A stretch of 64,000 bases of DNA. It comes from an uncultured Bacteroidota bacterium (GTDB lineage: Bacteria > Bacteroidota > Bacteroidia > Chitinophagales > LD1). The DNA lies in NCBI GenBank assembly GCA_903919075.1, contig CAIXGR010000018.1:19751-83750 (forward strand). Reading direction: 5' to 3'. Shown in pieces: positions 9,707 to 18,550 of the stretch. The position numbers were made by a program, and so were the translations under genes. The notes under the pieces are model-generated. The model was not told the DNA's origin. It saw only the letters and a program-made list of their open reading frames with translations, and ran no database searches. Position 1 is the first letter of the stretch, and every line of letters begins with the position of its first letter.

Positions 9707-10669
9707 TCAATTCGTATTTGAATTTAAAATTATTTCATCCCAACTAAAGGCAATGCTAATGTTTTTTTGCTTCAAGTATTCTTTTAATTCTGCTTCAGTT
9801 TTTTCGTTCGTCATCATTACAAAATCGCCACCCCATGCCCCTAACGATTTTACAGTGCCCCAATAATCGGCAAATATAGTGTCGCCCACTTTAATTTGTT
9901 TCAGTTGAGCACCAATAATATTTTCGTGTTCTCGTATCAATTCTTCAAATTCTGATATTGAAGTACACTTTAAGATAGTTTCCGTTATTTGGCTTAATGA
10001 AGCAACGCCTTCAGTTTTATCGTTAAGATGAGCTTTGTAATATTTAATCGCCTCCGACGAAAGCTGTTTGTTACCGGTATAGGCAAAATAAATTTTATCT
10101 TTAAAAGGAGGAAGCCAGTTATAGGCAACAGTTTTTGGTTTACCGGCTTCTAACTGGTATATAATAGCGCCTTTAGCATCAGCACAAGCCACATCATAAC
10201 CCGAGCCGCCAATGGTGTTTTTTAATAACTCGTAGCCATCAATACCGGCCCATTTCGAAATGCAGTGAATTAAGGTTGAACTTGAGCCCAATCCCCATTC
10301 GTTCGGAAATTCTAGATGCGTTTCAACTGCAATATCTTTATGGTGGGCAAGAAATTCGGGATTCAATTTTCGGGTTTGTTGCAAAATTGTTGAAAGCCTT
10401 TGAGCCACCTCATCTTTCGAATTAATGCACGAAAAGGTTGTTGTATCGAAAGTTAAATTCAACCAAGCTTGCTTTTTGCTGTTCAATGCTACCCAGTACA
10501 AGATTGATTCGGAGGAATGAAGTTCTGTTACCCGTAATGATTGCCCCAATCGAGTGGGTAGTGCTAATGCCAATGCACCATCTAACACAAAGTACTCACC
10601 GGTAATCAGCAATTTGCCGTGGCCGTAAAAGGTTTGGGTTTCGGGTTGGGTAGTTACTCTCAATTTCAT
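9707..10669 (-). CDS. GYDIA-family GHMP kinase in the mevalonate cluster
   Basis: 320-residue GHMP-superfamily protein. Motif 1 is GKLLITGEYFVLDGALALALP (18-38), motif 2 EWGLGSSSTLI (124-134) and the family signature GGSGYDVACADAKGAI (154-169). Motif 3 is replaced by SLGAWGGDFVMM. Proteins with this GSGYD(I/V)A segment form a Bacteroidota family found beside mevalonate genes. The position fits a phosphomevalonate kinase, the missing step between its two neighbours, but that substrate is inferred from context. An ATG preceded at 6 nt by TAATATTG, a near-match to the -7 box, suggests its own promoter with an almost absent leader. Confidence 0.8.
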   Translation of the reverse strand: MKLRVTTQPETQTFYGHGKLLITGEYFVLDGALALALPTRLGQSLRVTELHSSESILYWVALNSKKQAWLNLTFDTTTFSCINSKDEVAQRLSTILQQTRKLNPEFLAHHKDIAVETHLEFPNEWGLGSSSTLIHCISKWAGIDGYELLKNTIGGSGYDVACADAKGAIIYQLEAGKPKTVAYNWLPPFKDKIYFAYTGNKQLSSEAIKYYKAHLNDKTEGVASLSQITETILKCTSISEFEELIREHENIIGAQLKQIKVGDTIFADYWGTVKSLGAWGGDFVMMTNEKTEAELKEYLKQKNISIAFSWDEIILNSNTN

Positions 10670-10762
10670 TTACTGCAATATTATTACTTTCGAAATAGAA
10701 GTTCTGTTTTTAGCTCGGAAAAGTTAAGACTTGTATTTAAATAAGCAATAAATTTTTAGAAG

Positions 10763-11528
10763 TTGAAATTACTCTTTGCAGTTGTTTTAATAATTGAAAT
10801 GTCTTCAGTTTTCGGGCAAAAGTTTATGGTTAAGGATAACGATACTTTGCCATATAAGGAGACCATGGAAATTCATAAAGATACGTTGCGCTTTGGATCA
10901 AATGTTTTTTATCCTGGCGATACGAGCTATTCGGCTCCTTGTGCCACATTTGAAAAGATAAACGGGCAAATAATAAATGTAACAGACGATAGGTGTCTTC
11001 GGCAAGGACTTTGGATTATTAATGACAGCATAGGCAACTATTGGGAAGGGAGATACCATAATAACAACCAAACAGGTCTTTGGGGGCAATACGGAAAGAA
11101 TGGAAGAATTTTAAAAGAAATCGAGAACGTTTCATTTGCGAATGAGACTTATTTGGTTAAAGATATAGATTACAGTAGCGGGGTCCCAGTTGTTAAAATC
11201 AATAAGCCTTTTCTATCCTTTTACATTAAAAATCTTGTGATGATTTTTATATTGTTGATGGTAAGTTTTTGGAGCAGGGTGTTCATCAACAGCAGCATTT
11301 GGAATGATGAAAATAATACAGACTTTTCCCCGATCTATTTCTTTTTTCCTGGCTTTGTTTCTAAAAAATTATTTTCACAGCTTACTTTGTGTTTTTACCT
11401 TTTGGTTTTCAGATTATAAACCTGAAAACAGACAACTTGTAATTATCAGTAATACATTATCAGTTATAGCCTTGACTATTTTTTTCGGAACTATAATCGG
11501 ATTTGCAATAAGTGGTGAGATACATTAG
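10763..11528 (+). pseudogene. secreted/membrane protein with MORN-like repeat, one frameshift
   Basis: Two overlapping frames (10763-11419 and 11304-11528) read as one protein if one base is removed from the T6 tract at 11342-11347. The joined sequence is ...PIYFFFLALFLKNYF... and ends ...GFAISGEIH, about 254 residues. It has a signal peptide (KLLFAVVLIIEMSSVFGQ), a MORN-like YWEGRYHNNNQTGLWGQYGK segment, and two or three C-terminal membrane helices. The start is TTG at 10763; an in-frame stop lies two codons upstream, and TTG keeps the signal peptide whole. The cause may be a sequencing error in the homopolymer or a real mutation. Function unknown. It interrupts the mevalonate gene run on the opposite strand. 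Confidence 0.6.
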
Positions 11529-11545
11529 CCTCTGTTTTTTTTATC

Positions 11546-12895
11546 CTAGCTATTAGTTTTCAAACCCCTCGCCTTATCCAAAAACTCCCTAACCCCAGAT
11601 ACACTCACTAACTTATCTTCAAAGTAAGCTTTGGCTTTCAAAATTTCTTCATCGCTGGCTTTCATTGAGGCTAGGATATTAGTAAGGTGCATTTTCATGT
11701 GCCCCGCCTGTATACCGGTGGTGGTAAGTGAGCGGATAGCTGCAAAGTTTTGCGCTAAACCTACGCAGGCTATTATTTCCATTAGCTTTTTAGCATTGGG
11801 GTTGCCCAATAATTCCAGCGAGCGTTTAGCAAGTGGATGTAATGAGGTAAGTCCGCCAACAGTACCAATAGCGATAGGTATAGTGAGCCAGAAAGTAAAC
11901 ACACCATTCTCAACCTTACATTCTGAAAGGCTGCGGTAAACTCCATCACGGCAGGCATAAGTATGAGCACAAGCCTCTACCGCACGGAAATCGTTACCGG
12001 TGGCTATTACTACGGCATCAATACCATTCATTATGCCTTTATTGTGTGTAGTAGCACGGTAAGGATCAATACGCGCAATATTAATAGCGCGTTCAAATTT
12101 CCATGCAAATTCTTCGGCGCTTATATTTCCGTTTTCAAAAGTTCCTAACTCATCAACCTTGCAACTTACTTCGGCCGTAACTACACATTCAGGGGTGTAG
12201 TTGGAGAGGATGCACATTACAATTTCAATCTCTTTTTCGGTATCATTAAACACTACACTGGTTTCAACTTTTTGTGCCAGTTGCTCGCCAAATACCTCCA
12301 AGCAGGAATTAATAAAATTAGCACCCATCGAATCTACAGTTTCGAAATAGGCGCGTAGTTGATAATAATCTGGTTCCAGATGGCTAAGGTCTATGAGTTC
12401 CATATCTAACACACCACCGCCACGCTCTTCCATTTTGGCGGTTATACTTTTCACGTCTTTTTTAAGCTCATCTTTTATGCCTTCGAAAAAACGAAACAGC
12501 TTTTCTTTATTACCATGGTAAGTAAAATGTACCTGCCCCACCTTTTTTGTTGAAGCAACGGTAGCTTTAAATCCGCCACGGCTTAGCCAGTACTTGGCAG
12601 CGTTTGATGCAGCTGCTACTACCGAGCTTTCTTCGGTTACCAAAGGCACAGCATACATTAGGTCATTAATCTTAAAATTGGGAGCAATGCCAAAAGGTAC
12701 AGGGAAATTGGTGAGCGTGTTTTCGCTAAAGCCATCCAGCAATTTCTGGGCTTCAATATTATCATGCCAGTATTCGGCAAACTCCTTCAAAACCTCAACG
12801 GGACTGGCGTACAGAAAATTCTTAGCCAGCCAATAAATCTTGTCGCGCTTATTGAGCTTTGAAAATCCCGTTATTTCCTTTTCGTTTTCTTTCAT
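11546..12895 (-). CDS. mvaA: hydroxymethylglutaryl-CoA reductase, class II
   Basis: HMG-CoA reductase, the entry into the mevalonate pathway; class II enzymes can run in either direction, and the neighbouring kinases argue for synthesis here. 449 residues. Catalytic residues by motif: Glu in VTEESSVVAAAS (86-97), Lys286 in HNKGIMNG, Asp302 in ATGNDFRA, and His399 in GIQAGHMKMHL. The Lys-Asp spacing of 16 is the class II spacing. A full promoter (TTTG-N20-TAACTTTG) ends 6 nt before the ATG, so the mRNA is predicted to be almost leaderless. It is separated from the other mevalonate genes by an oppositely oriented frameshifted gene. Confidence 0.94.
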   Translation of the reverse strand: MKENEKEITGFSKLNKRDKIYWLAKNFLYASPVEVLKEFAEYWHDNIEAQKLLDGFSENTLTNFPVPFGIAPNFKINDLMYAVPLVTEESSVVAAASNAAKYWLSRGGFKATVASTKKVGQVHFTYHGNKEKLFRFFEGIKDELKKDVKSITAKMEERGGGVLDMELIDLSHLEPDYYQLRAYFETVDSMGANFINSCLEVFGEQLAQKVETSVVFNDTEKEIEIVMCILSNYTPECVVTAEVSCKVDELGTFENGNISAEEFAWKFERAINIARIDPYRATTHNKGIMNGIDAVVIATGNDFRAVEACAHTYACRDGVYRSLSECKVENGVFTFWLTIPIAIGTVGGLTSLHPLAKRSLELLGNPNAKKLMEIIACVGLAQNFAAIRSLTTTGIQAGHMKMHLTNILASMKASDEEILKAKAYFEDKLVSVSGVREFLDKARGLKTNS

Positions 12896-12901
12896 CTACT
12901 T

Positions 12902-12933
12902 CAAAGTTACTATAGCAGCTAACATTACGCAAA
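12902..12933 (-). promoter_or_regulatory. promoter of HMG-CoA reductase gene
   Basis: On the minus strand, TTTG (12930-12933), a 20-nt spacer and TAACTTTG (12902-12909) match the Bacteroidota -33/-7 consensus perfectly. The -7 box ends 6 nt before the start codon, so transcription should begin at or next to the ATG. Confidence 0.75.
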
Positions 12934-13090
12934 TTAAGGCCTTCCTCCAAAAAAGGTGCGAAAATAGGATGTTTTGCGTATTTATTTGCTTCTGGCTATA
13001 AGCTTGATTAACACCCTCAAAATTAAATACTTTGGGCATAAAAACCTTCCGGCTTTTCTTTTGTTTAGATTTCGTCTAAATTCGCACCCT

Positions 13091-13417
13091 GTGAGCGAAG
13101 AGGTTATAAATGATACAGATTTAAAAAGTGCGGTTATCGAGGTGCTTAAAACTATTTTTGACCCTGAGATACCCGTAAATATTTACGATTTGGGGTTAAT
13201 ATACGAAGTAAACGTAATGCCCGATAAAGCTGTTGAAATTGTAATGACGCTTACTTCGCCCAGTTGCCCGGCAGCTGGTACTTTGCCGGGTGAAGTAGAG
13301 CAAAAGGCAAAAGGTGTTGCGGGAGTAAAAGATGCGGTTATCGAACTGGTTTTCGACCCATCCTGGAATCAGGAGATGATGAGCGAAGAAGCAAAATTAG
13401 AATTAGGATTTTTGTAA
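13091..13417 (+). CDS. SufT-like / MIP18-family (DUF59) Fe-S assembly protein
   Basis: Small DUF59 protein of 108 residues from a GTG start. I prefer GTG at 13091 (SEEVINDTDLKSAVIEVL) because the 39 in-frame codons before it, from a TTG, look unlike the family. The conserved core is FDPEIPVNIYDLGLIYEV, then MTLTSPSCPAAGTLPGEVEQK, with the conserved Cys in the SPSCP loop, and ELVFDPSWNQEMMSEEAK. The family helps mature Fe-S proteins (SufT, or PaaD in phenylacetate oxygenase). No paaABC genes are present, so a general Fe-S role is more likely. It is followed by a bacilliredoxin gene 21 bp away. Confidence 0.88.
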   Translation: MSEEVINDTDLKSAVIEVLKTIFDPEIPVNIYDLGLIYEVNVMPDKAVEIVMTLTSPSCPAAGTLPGEVEQKAKGVAGVKDAVIELVFDPSWNQEMMSEEAKLELGFL

Positions 13418-13438
13418 ACTATAAATAAACCCAATAAT

Positions 13439-13855
13439 ATGTATCCAGCAGAATTAGTAGCCCCAATGAAGGCCGACCTTACGCAAGTAGGCTTCGAAGA
13501 ATTATTAACTCCGGCAGATGTTGATATTGCTTTAACACAAACACCGGGAACTGTGCTTTTAGTATTTAACTCGGTTTGTGGTTGTGCTGCAGGTGCTGCA
13601 CGGCCCGCAATTAAAGCGGCGGTTAAAGATGCCCCCAAGTTGCCGAACAAATTGGTAACCGTATTTGCGGGGGTAGACAAAGAAGCTGTAACCCGTGCGC
13701 GTGAATATACTTTGCCTTATCCTCCTTCATCGCCAAGCATGGCTTTATTTAAAGATGGTAAGTTGGTTCACTTTATAGAGAGACACCAGATTGAAGGTAA
13801 CAATGCCGAAACTATTGGCAACCATCTTAAAAAGATTTTCGAGCATTTTTGCTAA
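13439..13855 (+). CDS. BrxA/BrxB-family bacilliredoxin
   Basis: 138-residue YphP/YqiW-type protein with a thioredoxin-like fold and the CGC active site (Cys47-Gly-Cys49 in NSVCGCAAG). In Firmicutes these proteins remove bacillithiol from oxidised proteins. MYPAELVAPMKADLTQVGF is the typical start and YTLPYPPSSPSMALFKDGKL the typical C-terminal half. It is close behind the SufT-like gene (21 bp), so the two are probably co-transcribed, linking thiol redox and Fe-S maintenance. Whether this organism makes bacillithiol cannot be seen here. Confidence 0.92.
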   Translation: MYPAELVAPMKADLTQVGFEELLTPADVDIALTQTPGTVLLVFNSVCGCAAGAARPAIKAAVKDAPKLPNKLVTVFAGVDKEAVTRAREYTLPYPPSSPSMALFKDGKLVHFIERHQIEGNNAETIGNHLKKIFEHFC

Positions 13856-13860
13856 TTAAT

Positions 13861-13935
13861 AATGCTGAATGTTGAGTTTTGAATCCTGAAGGAAACTAAA
13901 AAATATTCAGCACTCAGCATTCAATATTCAGCATT
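13861..13935 (+). repeat. TTCAGCATT-type hairpin repeat
   Basis: The left arm at 13861-13884 is complementary, with small insertions, to the right arm at 13905-13935, in which the ATTCAGCATT word recurs. It starts 6 bases after the bacilliredoxin stop and probably folds as a long imperfect hairpin acting as a terminator or mRNA stabiliser. Confidence 0.55.
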
Positions 13936-13972
13936 TACTTGTTTTATTTGCCGCGAAAAAATAATTGATTTA

Positions 13973-15061
13973 ATGTCGAAGTTCCATAAACTGAAAGTTA
14001 TTGAAGTAAAGAATGAAATTGCTGAGGCTGTTTCTGTTACTTTTGATGTGCCCGCTGAATTAAAGGCCAATTACCAATATAAACCTGGACAATACACTAC
14101 GCTTAAGTTGACTATTGCAGGAGAGCCAGTAAACCGCAGCTACTCTTTTTGCAGTTCGCCATTTATGAATGAACCTTTAACTATTGCAGTTAAGCGTGTA
14201 GCAGGAGGGAAGGGCTCGAACTTTATAAACGATAATTTTAAGCCCGGTGTTGAAGTTGAAGTAATGGAGCCCATGGGTAATTTTCATTCGGTAATTGATG
14301 CAAAAAATGAGAAGCAATATCTTCTTTTTGCAGGCGGCTCGGGTGTTACGCCTATTATGGCTATTTTAAAATCGGTATTAGTTCAGGAACCGAAAAGCAA
14401 AGTGATTTTATTTTACGGTAACCGAAATGAGGATAGCATTATTTTTAAAGATAAAATTGAAGTTCTTTTAACTCAATATCCCGACCGGTTAAAAGCGGTT
14501 CATGTGCTCGATCTTCCTCTTCGTGCATGGACAGGGTATTCAGGATTTATGGTGAAAGACCTTGTGTTGAAATTGCTGCGCGAAAACACTAATCTTAACT
14601 TTCAGAATGCTGAGTTTTTTATTTGCGGCCCTACACCTATGATGAAACAGGTTGAGGAAGCCTTGGGCATGCTGCAAATACCAAAAGAGAAAATTCATAT
14701 AGAATATTTTACTGCCAAGCTAGAAGAGGATAGACAAGCTGCCGATGTTGGTGTGGCAGTTAAAGGAGCGGAGCCTTTTGCCGGCAAAACCAAAGTGAAG
14801 ATTATATATGACGGAAAAGAACGCGAGTTTGAAGTAAGCGAAAAAGAAACCATTCTTGAAGCGGCTTTAGATGCCGGTTACGATCCTCCATATTCTTGTA
14901 TGGTTGCAGCTTGTTGCACCTGCCGTGCAAAACTGATAGCCGGTAAGGTTGAAATGGACGACCGCGAAAGTTTAACCGATGCTGAAATATCTAAAGGCTA
15001 TGTACTAACCTGCCAATCGCACCCAAAAAGCCATGGCATTGTTTTGAATTACGATTTGTAA
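13973..15061 (+). CDS. PaaE-like ferredoxin/NAD(P)H reductase (FAD + 2Fe-2S)
   Basis: 362-residue flavodoxin-reductase family protein. The FAD-binding barrel contains RSYSFCSSP (55-63), and the NAD(P)-binding domain contains GGSGVTPIMAILKS and FFICGPTPMM. A C-terminal plant-type 2Fe-2S domain has Cys309, Cys314, Cys317 and Cys347 (C-x4-C-x2-C...C). It transfers electrons from NAD(P)H through FAD and the cluster to an unknown acceptor, probably an oxygenase or desaturase. PaaE is the closest named relative, but no phenylacetate genes are nearby. The sterol-desaturase-like protein at 17102-17821 is a possible but unproven client. Confidence 0.88.
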   Translation: MSKFHKLKVIEVKNEIAEAVSVTFDVPAELKANYQYKPGQYTTLKLTIAGEPVNRSYSFCSSPFMNEPLTIAVKRVAGGKGSNFINDNFKPGVEVEVMEPMGNFHSVIDAKNEKQYLLFAGGSGVTPIMAILKSVLVQEPKSKVILFYGNRNEDSIIFKDKIEVLLTQYPDRLKAVHVLDLPLRAWTGYSGFMVKDLVLKLLRENTNLNFQNAEFFICGPTPMMKQVEEALGMLQIPKEKIHIEYFTAKLEEDRQAADVGVAVKGAEPFAGKTKVKIIYDGKEREFEVSEKETILEAALDAGYDPPYSCMVAACCTCRAKLIAGKVEMDDRESLTDAEISKGYVLTCQSHPKSHGIVLNYDL

Positions 15062-15063
15062 TC

Positions 15064-15090
15064 GAGTCAGAATTGAATAGACTCTTTTTT
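15064..15090 (+). terminator. terminator after the PaaE-like reductase gene
   Basis: GAGTC (15064-15068) pairs with GACTC (15080-15084), followed by six T. The stem is short but the U-run is clean, and it lies between two convergent genes. Confidence 0.5.
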
Positions 15091-15091
15091 A

Positions 15092-16258
15092 TTAATGTTG
15101 TATCACCAGTTTTTTGGTGGAATTACAATTCTGATTCTTTACCTGTACAAAATAAATCCCTGCGGCAAAATCTTGTGTAGATATTTTCATTTCAGATGAG
15201 GGTGCCGAAGTTACAAAAATTTGTTTTCCTGCTGCATCAGTTACAATTACTTGCGCTGTTCCATTGCCGATAGTTATACCCGAAATTGTGAATTCATTGT
15301 TTGAAGGGTTGGGATAAACTCTCAATTCATAAGAAGCACTAAGTTTTTGAATTGCTGTTGCAAGCCCGGGGGTACAGGCGGCTAAATCTCCATATGAGTT
15401 GGCAGGCATTGTTATAGGATTACCCGGAATAGCAGAATCTGCATTAAATGTAATTGGTATCAACGAATTGGGATGTAGCGAATTACCTGAACCCAAGCCA
15501 ATATACAATTTTCCGTTTGTAAAGAAACTTCCGTAGGCATTTAGGGTATTGTAGCTAAAGAAATATTGTTTAAGCAACTGCCCTGATGGTGAAACTACGT
15601 TCAGGCTATCCGAAAAAAGGGTACCGTTATTTACACCGGTAAAAAACCAAACATTACCTGCGCTATCTACAGCAAGGTCTGCTACGGTAAGTGTTTTTGT
15701 AGTATCAGCCCAGCTATAGGGAATAGTGAGTGCCGAACCATCATATTTTACAATCGCTCTTGTTGTCCATTGTATAGTGCTGGTATCGGTACCCGTGTAA
15801 TACAGGTAATTTCCATTGCCGCCGCTATTAATAATATACAGCGGAGTATAGGCAGAAGTTGCCGTCCATCCCGAGCCATTAAAATAGGCAGGGTTGTGAT
15901 AATTTTCGGAGGCATAAAAAGTTGGCGTATAAGAACCTCCATTCAAATTATTGCAGTAGGTAAGGTTGCCCAGTATTGAAACATTTGGGGGAACCACATT
16001 TGCAATAAATGTTACAGCCGTGTCATTCAATAAAAACTCATCAATACCATTCGAACCATAAGCCCAAAAAGTATTTTCGGAATTACATGTAATACCCGAA
16101 AGGGCTACTGAATCTATGCTTCGGTTCCCTTCGTTATTAATTACTGTATTCATGGCCGAAAAGTCGTTTGTGCTTGGGTTAAACTGGCTATAAGCATTAT
16201 TTACTGTTAGCATAAGCGATGCGGCAATTAAAATTGCATTTGTAAACTTTACTTTCAT
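15092..16258 (-). CDS. secreted protein with T9SS type A sorting domain
   Basis: 388 residues. The signal peptide is KFTNAILIAASLMLTVNNAYSQ. The central part has no motif I recognise; repeated phrases such as AVDSAGNVWFF hint at a beta-propeller or two-component-regulator-propeller-like fold. The last 75 residues are a type IX sorting domain: LRVYPNPSNNEFTISG, VTDAAGKQIF, DFAAGIYFVQV and a basic-hydrophobic end KKLVIQH. The protein should cross the outer membrane by the T9SS and be released or anchored. Function otherwise unknown. It converges with the reductase gene. Confidence 0.85.
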   Translation of the reverse strand: MKVKFTNAILIAASLMLTVNNAYSQFNPSTNDFSAMNTVINNEGNRSIDSVALSGITCNSENTFWAYGSNGIDEFLLNDTAVTFIANVVPPNVSILGNLTYCNNLNGGSYTPTFYASENYHNPAYFNGSGWTATSAYTPLYIINSGGNGNYLYYTGTDTSTIQWTTRAIVKYDGSALTIPYSWADTTKTLTVADLAVDSAGNVWFFTGVNNGTLFSDSLNVVSPSGQLLKQYFFSYNTLNAYGSFFTNGKLYIGLGSGNSLHPNSLIPITFNADSAIPGNPITMPANSYGDLAACTPGLATAIQKLSASYELRVYPNPSNNEFTISGITIGNGTAQVIVTDAAGKQIFVTSAPSSEMKISTQDFAAGIYFVQVKNQNCNSTKKLVIQH

Positions 16259-16403
16259 ATAATATAGTTTCGTTATTTGTATTGTGATATAATAAATTAT
16301 TTAATGCAAATAATTTACCCAATTTAAAAATACTAAATGCAATATAATTTGTATTTAAAAATTATAGCCCGTCCATTATGTTAAATAAGTTTGGAGAAGT
16401 TGA

Positions 16404-17090
16404 TTAATTAGATTTCACGATTGTTAGCAAAGAAGAATTAAATATGCTTTCGGGTGAAATCACAGTATCATCAAGCGGAACATTATCGCCGTATCGCTCC
16501 TTCATTTTTTGCTTAACTACTTCGTTTGTTAGGTCAAAATTTCGGAGCTTTTCGAGCTTGCCAACTTCAAGTCCGGTGGCTCTTTGATAAACTTTCCAAA
16601 TAAGTTCCGAGCAGTATATTTTATCGTCGCTCCAATTAAAATACAAGTCGTAATTTTTGCCTGAGAAACTTTCGCCTGCTTCTTTCATCTTTTTAAGCGT
16701 TTCCGTTGTTAATACCTGATCGGCATTTTTCAGCCGTTTAATAACAAAATGTCCTCCTTGCCCTCTTGCAATCCACATGTTTAACGGAGTAAGCTTTACC
16801 AGTTGTATGGCCTCGAAAACAAAGTAGTTGTTTCCATTTTTATATATCAATCCGCAATGGCTGTATTCTGAATGTGTAGCTAGCTGAATGGCTCTGCTCT
16901 GTTTTGATAGCGATGTTTGAAAAATAATATCACCATCCTTTATTTCACTATTGTCTGCAAGCTCCTTTACCTCTTCCGTTGCAATAGCAATTCTGTGCTT
17001 GGAATCGTAAAACCTTTTAGCAAAGAAAGAGGTGAGTAGAAGTAATAATAATAGCCCTACTATTATTAGCAATTTTTTAAAGAGAAACAT
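16404..17090 (-). CDS. YiiX-like permuted papain-fold (NlpC/P60-type) cysteine hydrolase
   Basis: 228 residues with one N-terminal membrane helix (about 5-24), so periplasmic-facing and membrane-anchored. Catalytic His78 in SEYSHCGLIY and Cys160 in KIYCSELIWKVYQ match YiiX/YebB proteins, a circularly permuted papain-like family. Members may cleave lipids, amide bonds or peptidoglycan; the substrate is not predictable here. The gene starts 11 bp after a sterol-desaturase-like gene on the same strand and is almost certainly co-transcribed with it, so an envelope lipid substrate is plausible (inference). Confidence 0.85.
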   Translation of the reverse strand: MFLFKKLLIIVGLLLLLLLTSFFAKRFYDSKHRIAIATEEVKELADNSEIKDGDIIFQTSLSKQSRAIQLATHSEYSHCGLIYKNGNNYFVFEAIQLVKLTPLNMWIARGQGGHFVIKRLKNADQVLTTETLKKMKEAGESFSGKNYDLYFNWSDDKIYCSELIWKVYQRATGLEVGKLEKLRNFDLTNEVVKQKMKERYGDNVPLDDTVISPESIFNSSLLTIVKSN

Positions 17091-17101
17091 TAGCGGAAGA
17101 A

Positions 17102-17821
17102 TTATTTTTTGTGTACGTCTTTAAATTTAAGCATATCTAATAGTCTTTGTTCTTTATCATTATCGAAACCGCAGGAAGTTTTAAATTCCTTAGGGTTTTC
17201 GTAGGTTCCAAACATCGTGTCCCACCACACTATGTCGCCGTAATTATTGGTATGTTTATTGTACTCATGATGTATTCTATGCATTTCGGGCCGTTGAAAT
17301 ATGTAGCCAATCCATTGCGGGGTCTTAACGTTTGTATGATAGAAAAATTCACCTAAAGCAGTACAAAGCGTGTAAATGCCACCGGCTTCTAAATTTAACC
17401 CTAGTAGCGAATAGACAAGCAAGCTTCCAATAATTGAGTTTACTGTCATTTCAAGTGGATGTTTGTAAAATGAGGTTATTACTTCTATCCGCTGCGGGCT
17501 ATGATGTATTTGATGAAAATGGGTCCATAAAAAATCGACGGTGTGCCGCCATCTGTGCCACCAATAAAAAATAAATGTCGCAATAAAGTAGGCAATAAGA
17601 CCTCCTAAAATTGAATTAATATGGCTTGAGAGATGAAATATTGAATATCCTGAAAACCATTTTTCCCAAGTTATTCCGGCAAGTGTTATGATACCCAGTT
17701 GCACAAAATTTATTGCTAGTACTCTTATTGTCCAGGTTGGAACATCCGGCAATTTCCAACCTGGAGCTAGTCTTTCAAGTAAAAAGCAAATTCCAAATAC
17801 CGTAAAAATTATTATCAGCAT
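17102..17821 (-). CDS. sterol desaturase / fatty acid hydroxylase family protein
   Basis: 239-residue integral membrane di-iron enzyme with four or so helices. The histidine clusters are H89RWRH93, HQIHH (103-107) and HRIHH (181-185), with an isolated His at about 162 (FFYHTN); together these are the metal ligands of the family. It hydroxylates or desaturates a lipid chain, using O2 and an electron donor. It is the first gene of a two-gene unit with the YiiX-like hydrolase. The lipid substrate is unknown; sphingolipid or ornithine-lipid hydroxylation would be in keeping with Bacteroidota but is speculation. Confidence 0.9.
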   Translation of the reverse strand: MLIIIFTVFGICFLLERLAPGWKLPDVPTWTIRVLAINFVQLGIITLAGITWEKWFSGYSIFHLSSHINSILGGLIAYFIATFIFYWWHRWRHTVDFLWTHFHQIHHSPQRIEVITSFYKHPLEMTVNSIIGSLLVYSLLGLNLEAGGIYTLCTALGEFFYHTNVKTPQWIGYIFQRPEMHRIHHEYNKHTNNYGDIVWWDTMFGTYENPKEFKTSCGFDNDKEQRLLDMLKFKDVHKK

Positions 17822-18007
17822 AATTTATAATTTTATTTTTTTAATATCATAAAACTACGGTATTAAAACAATTCTATAGTTAACCTGATTATAAACGCTA
17901 TTTACAAGTACTAAAATTATAAATTTCGGTACTTTTTAGCATTTATTAGCTTCGCCCCAAAAGTTAAATTTAATTGCCCTTGATATTCATATAAAGGGCG
18001 ACTCAAT

Positions 18008-18039
18008 ATAAAAAATTAAGGCCACCCGTAGGCAGCCTT
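18008..18039 (-). terminator. terminator of the WYL-domain gene
   Basis: On the minus strand a 9-bp stem (AAGGCTGCC with GGTGGCCTT, two G-U pairs) with a TACG loop at 18018-18039 is followed by an A/T tract with six T. It lies 27 bp beyond the stop codon. Confidence 0.75.
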
Positions 18040-18066
18040 TCTCTTTATTAGTGTGTCAGGAAATAT

Positions 18067-18441
18067 TTATGCTTCCTCTTCAAACTCTTCTTCGTATGAA
18101 GCGTTAGGGTCGTCTTGGAAATCATCTATTTTAAAATCTTGCCGGCGGCTGAATTCTTCTTGTTTTAATTTAATGCAGTTTAACCGGTCTAAACGGAAAG
18201 CGCGATAATCGTTTCTTAACTTGCACCAGGCAACTAAATGCCGCTTACGCTCCTTATAAACAATTGCCATGGGCTCAATTTCGCGCATGGTTACACCTTT
18301 CTCTCGCGAATCGTATTCAATAGTAGCAATCTTACGATTATCTATTGCGTTGTTTAAAGTACTTAATAAATTTGGCGAATAATGCATCTGCTTACGCTGT
18401 ACAGCAGTTCTTGTGTTGGAGTAGTTGGAGTGACCGTTCAT
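18067..18441 (-). CDS. stand-alone WYL-domain protein
   Basis: 124 residues. I start at the second ATG (MNGHSNYSNTRT): a full promoter (18463-18494) would begin transcription inside or after the earlier ATG at 18462. The core IEYDSREKGVTMREIEPMAI, KRHLVAWCKLRNDYRAFRLDR is a WYL domain, a ligand- or nucleic-acid-sensing SH3-like beta barrel usually fused to an N-terminal winged helix. Here no DNA-binding domain precedes it; the tail is very acidic (DDPNASYEEEFEEEA). It may act as a sensor partner of another regulator or bind nucleic acid itself. A perfect palindrome lies 110 bp upstream. Function uncertain. Confidence 0.8.
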   Translation of the reverse strand: MNGHSNYSNTRTAVQRKQMHYSPNLLSTLNNAIDNRKIATIEYDSREKGVTMREIEPMAIVYKERKRHLVAWCKLRNDYRAFRLDRLNCIKLKQEEFSRRQDFKIDDFQDDPNASYEEEFEEEA

Positions 18442-18462
18442 GAGTACCGGGTTTGGCAACAA

Positions 18463-18494
18463 CGAATATAGATTTACATCACATTCTATCCAAC
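18463..18494 (-). promoter_or_regulatory. promoter of the WYL-domain gene
   Basis: Minus strand: GTTG (18491-18494), 20-nt spacer, TATATTCG (18463-18470). It matches the window's promoter pattern and decides the start codon of the WYL gene. Confidence 0.65.
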
Positions 18495-18550
18495 TTTTAT
18501 TTAATATTTTTTGTTAAGTTTCCTTATAAGCTAAGAAAACACAGGGTTTT

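Noticed and set aside
12974..13090. Longer SufT-like protein from a TTG at 12974
   Set aside because: The added 39 residues are not family-like; GTG at 13091 gives the usual length.
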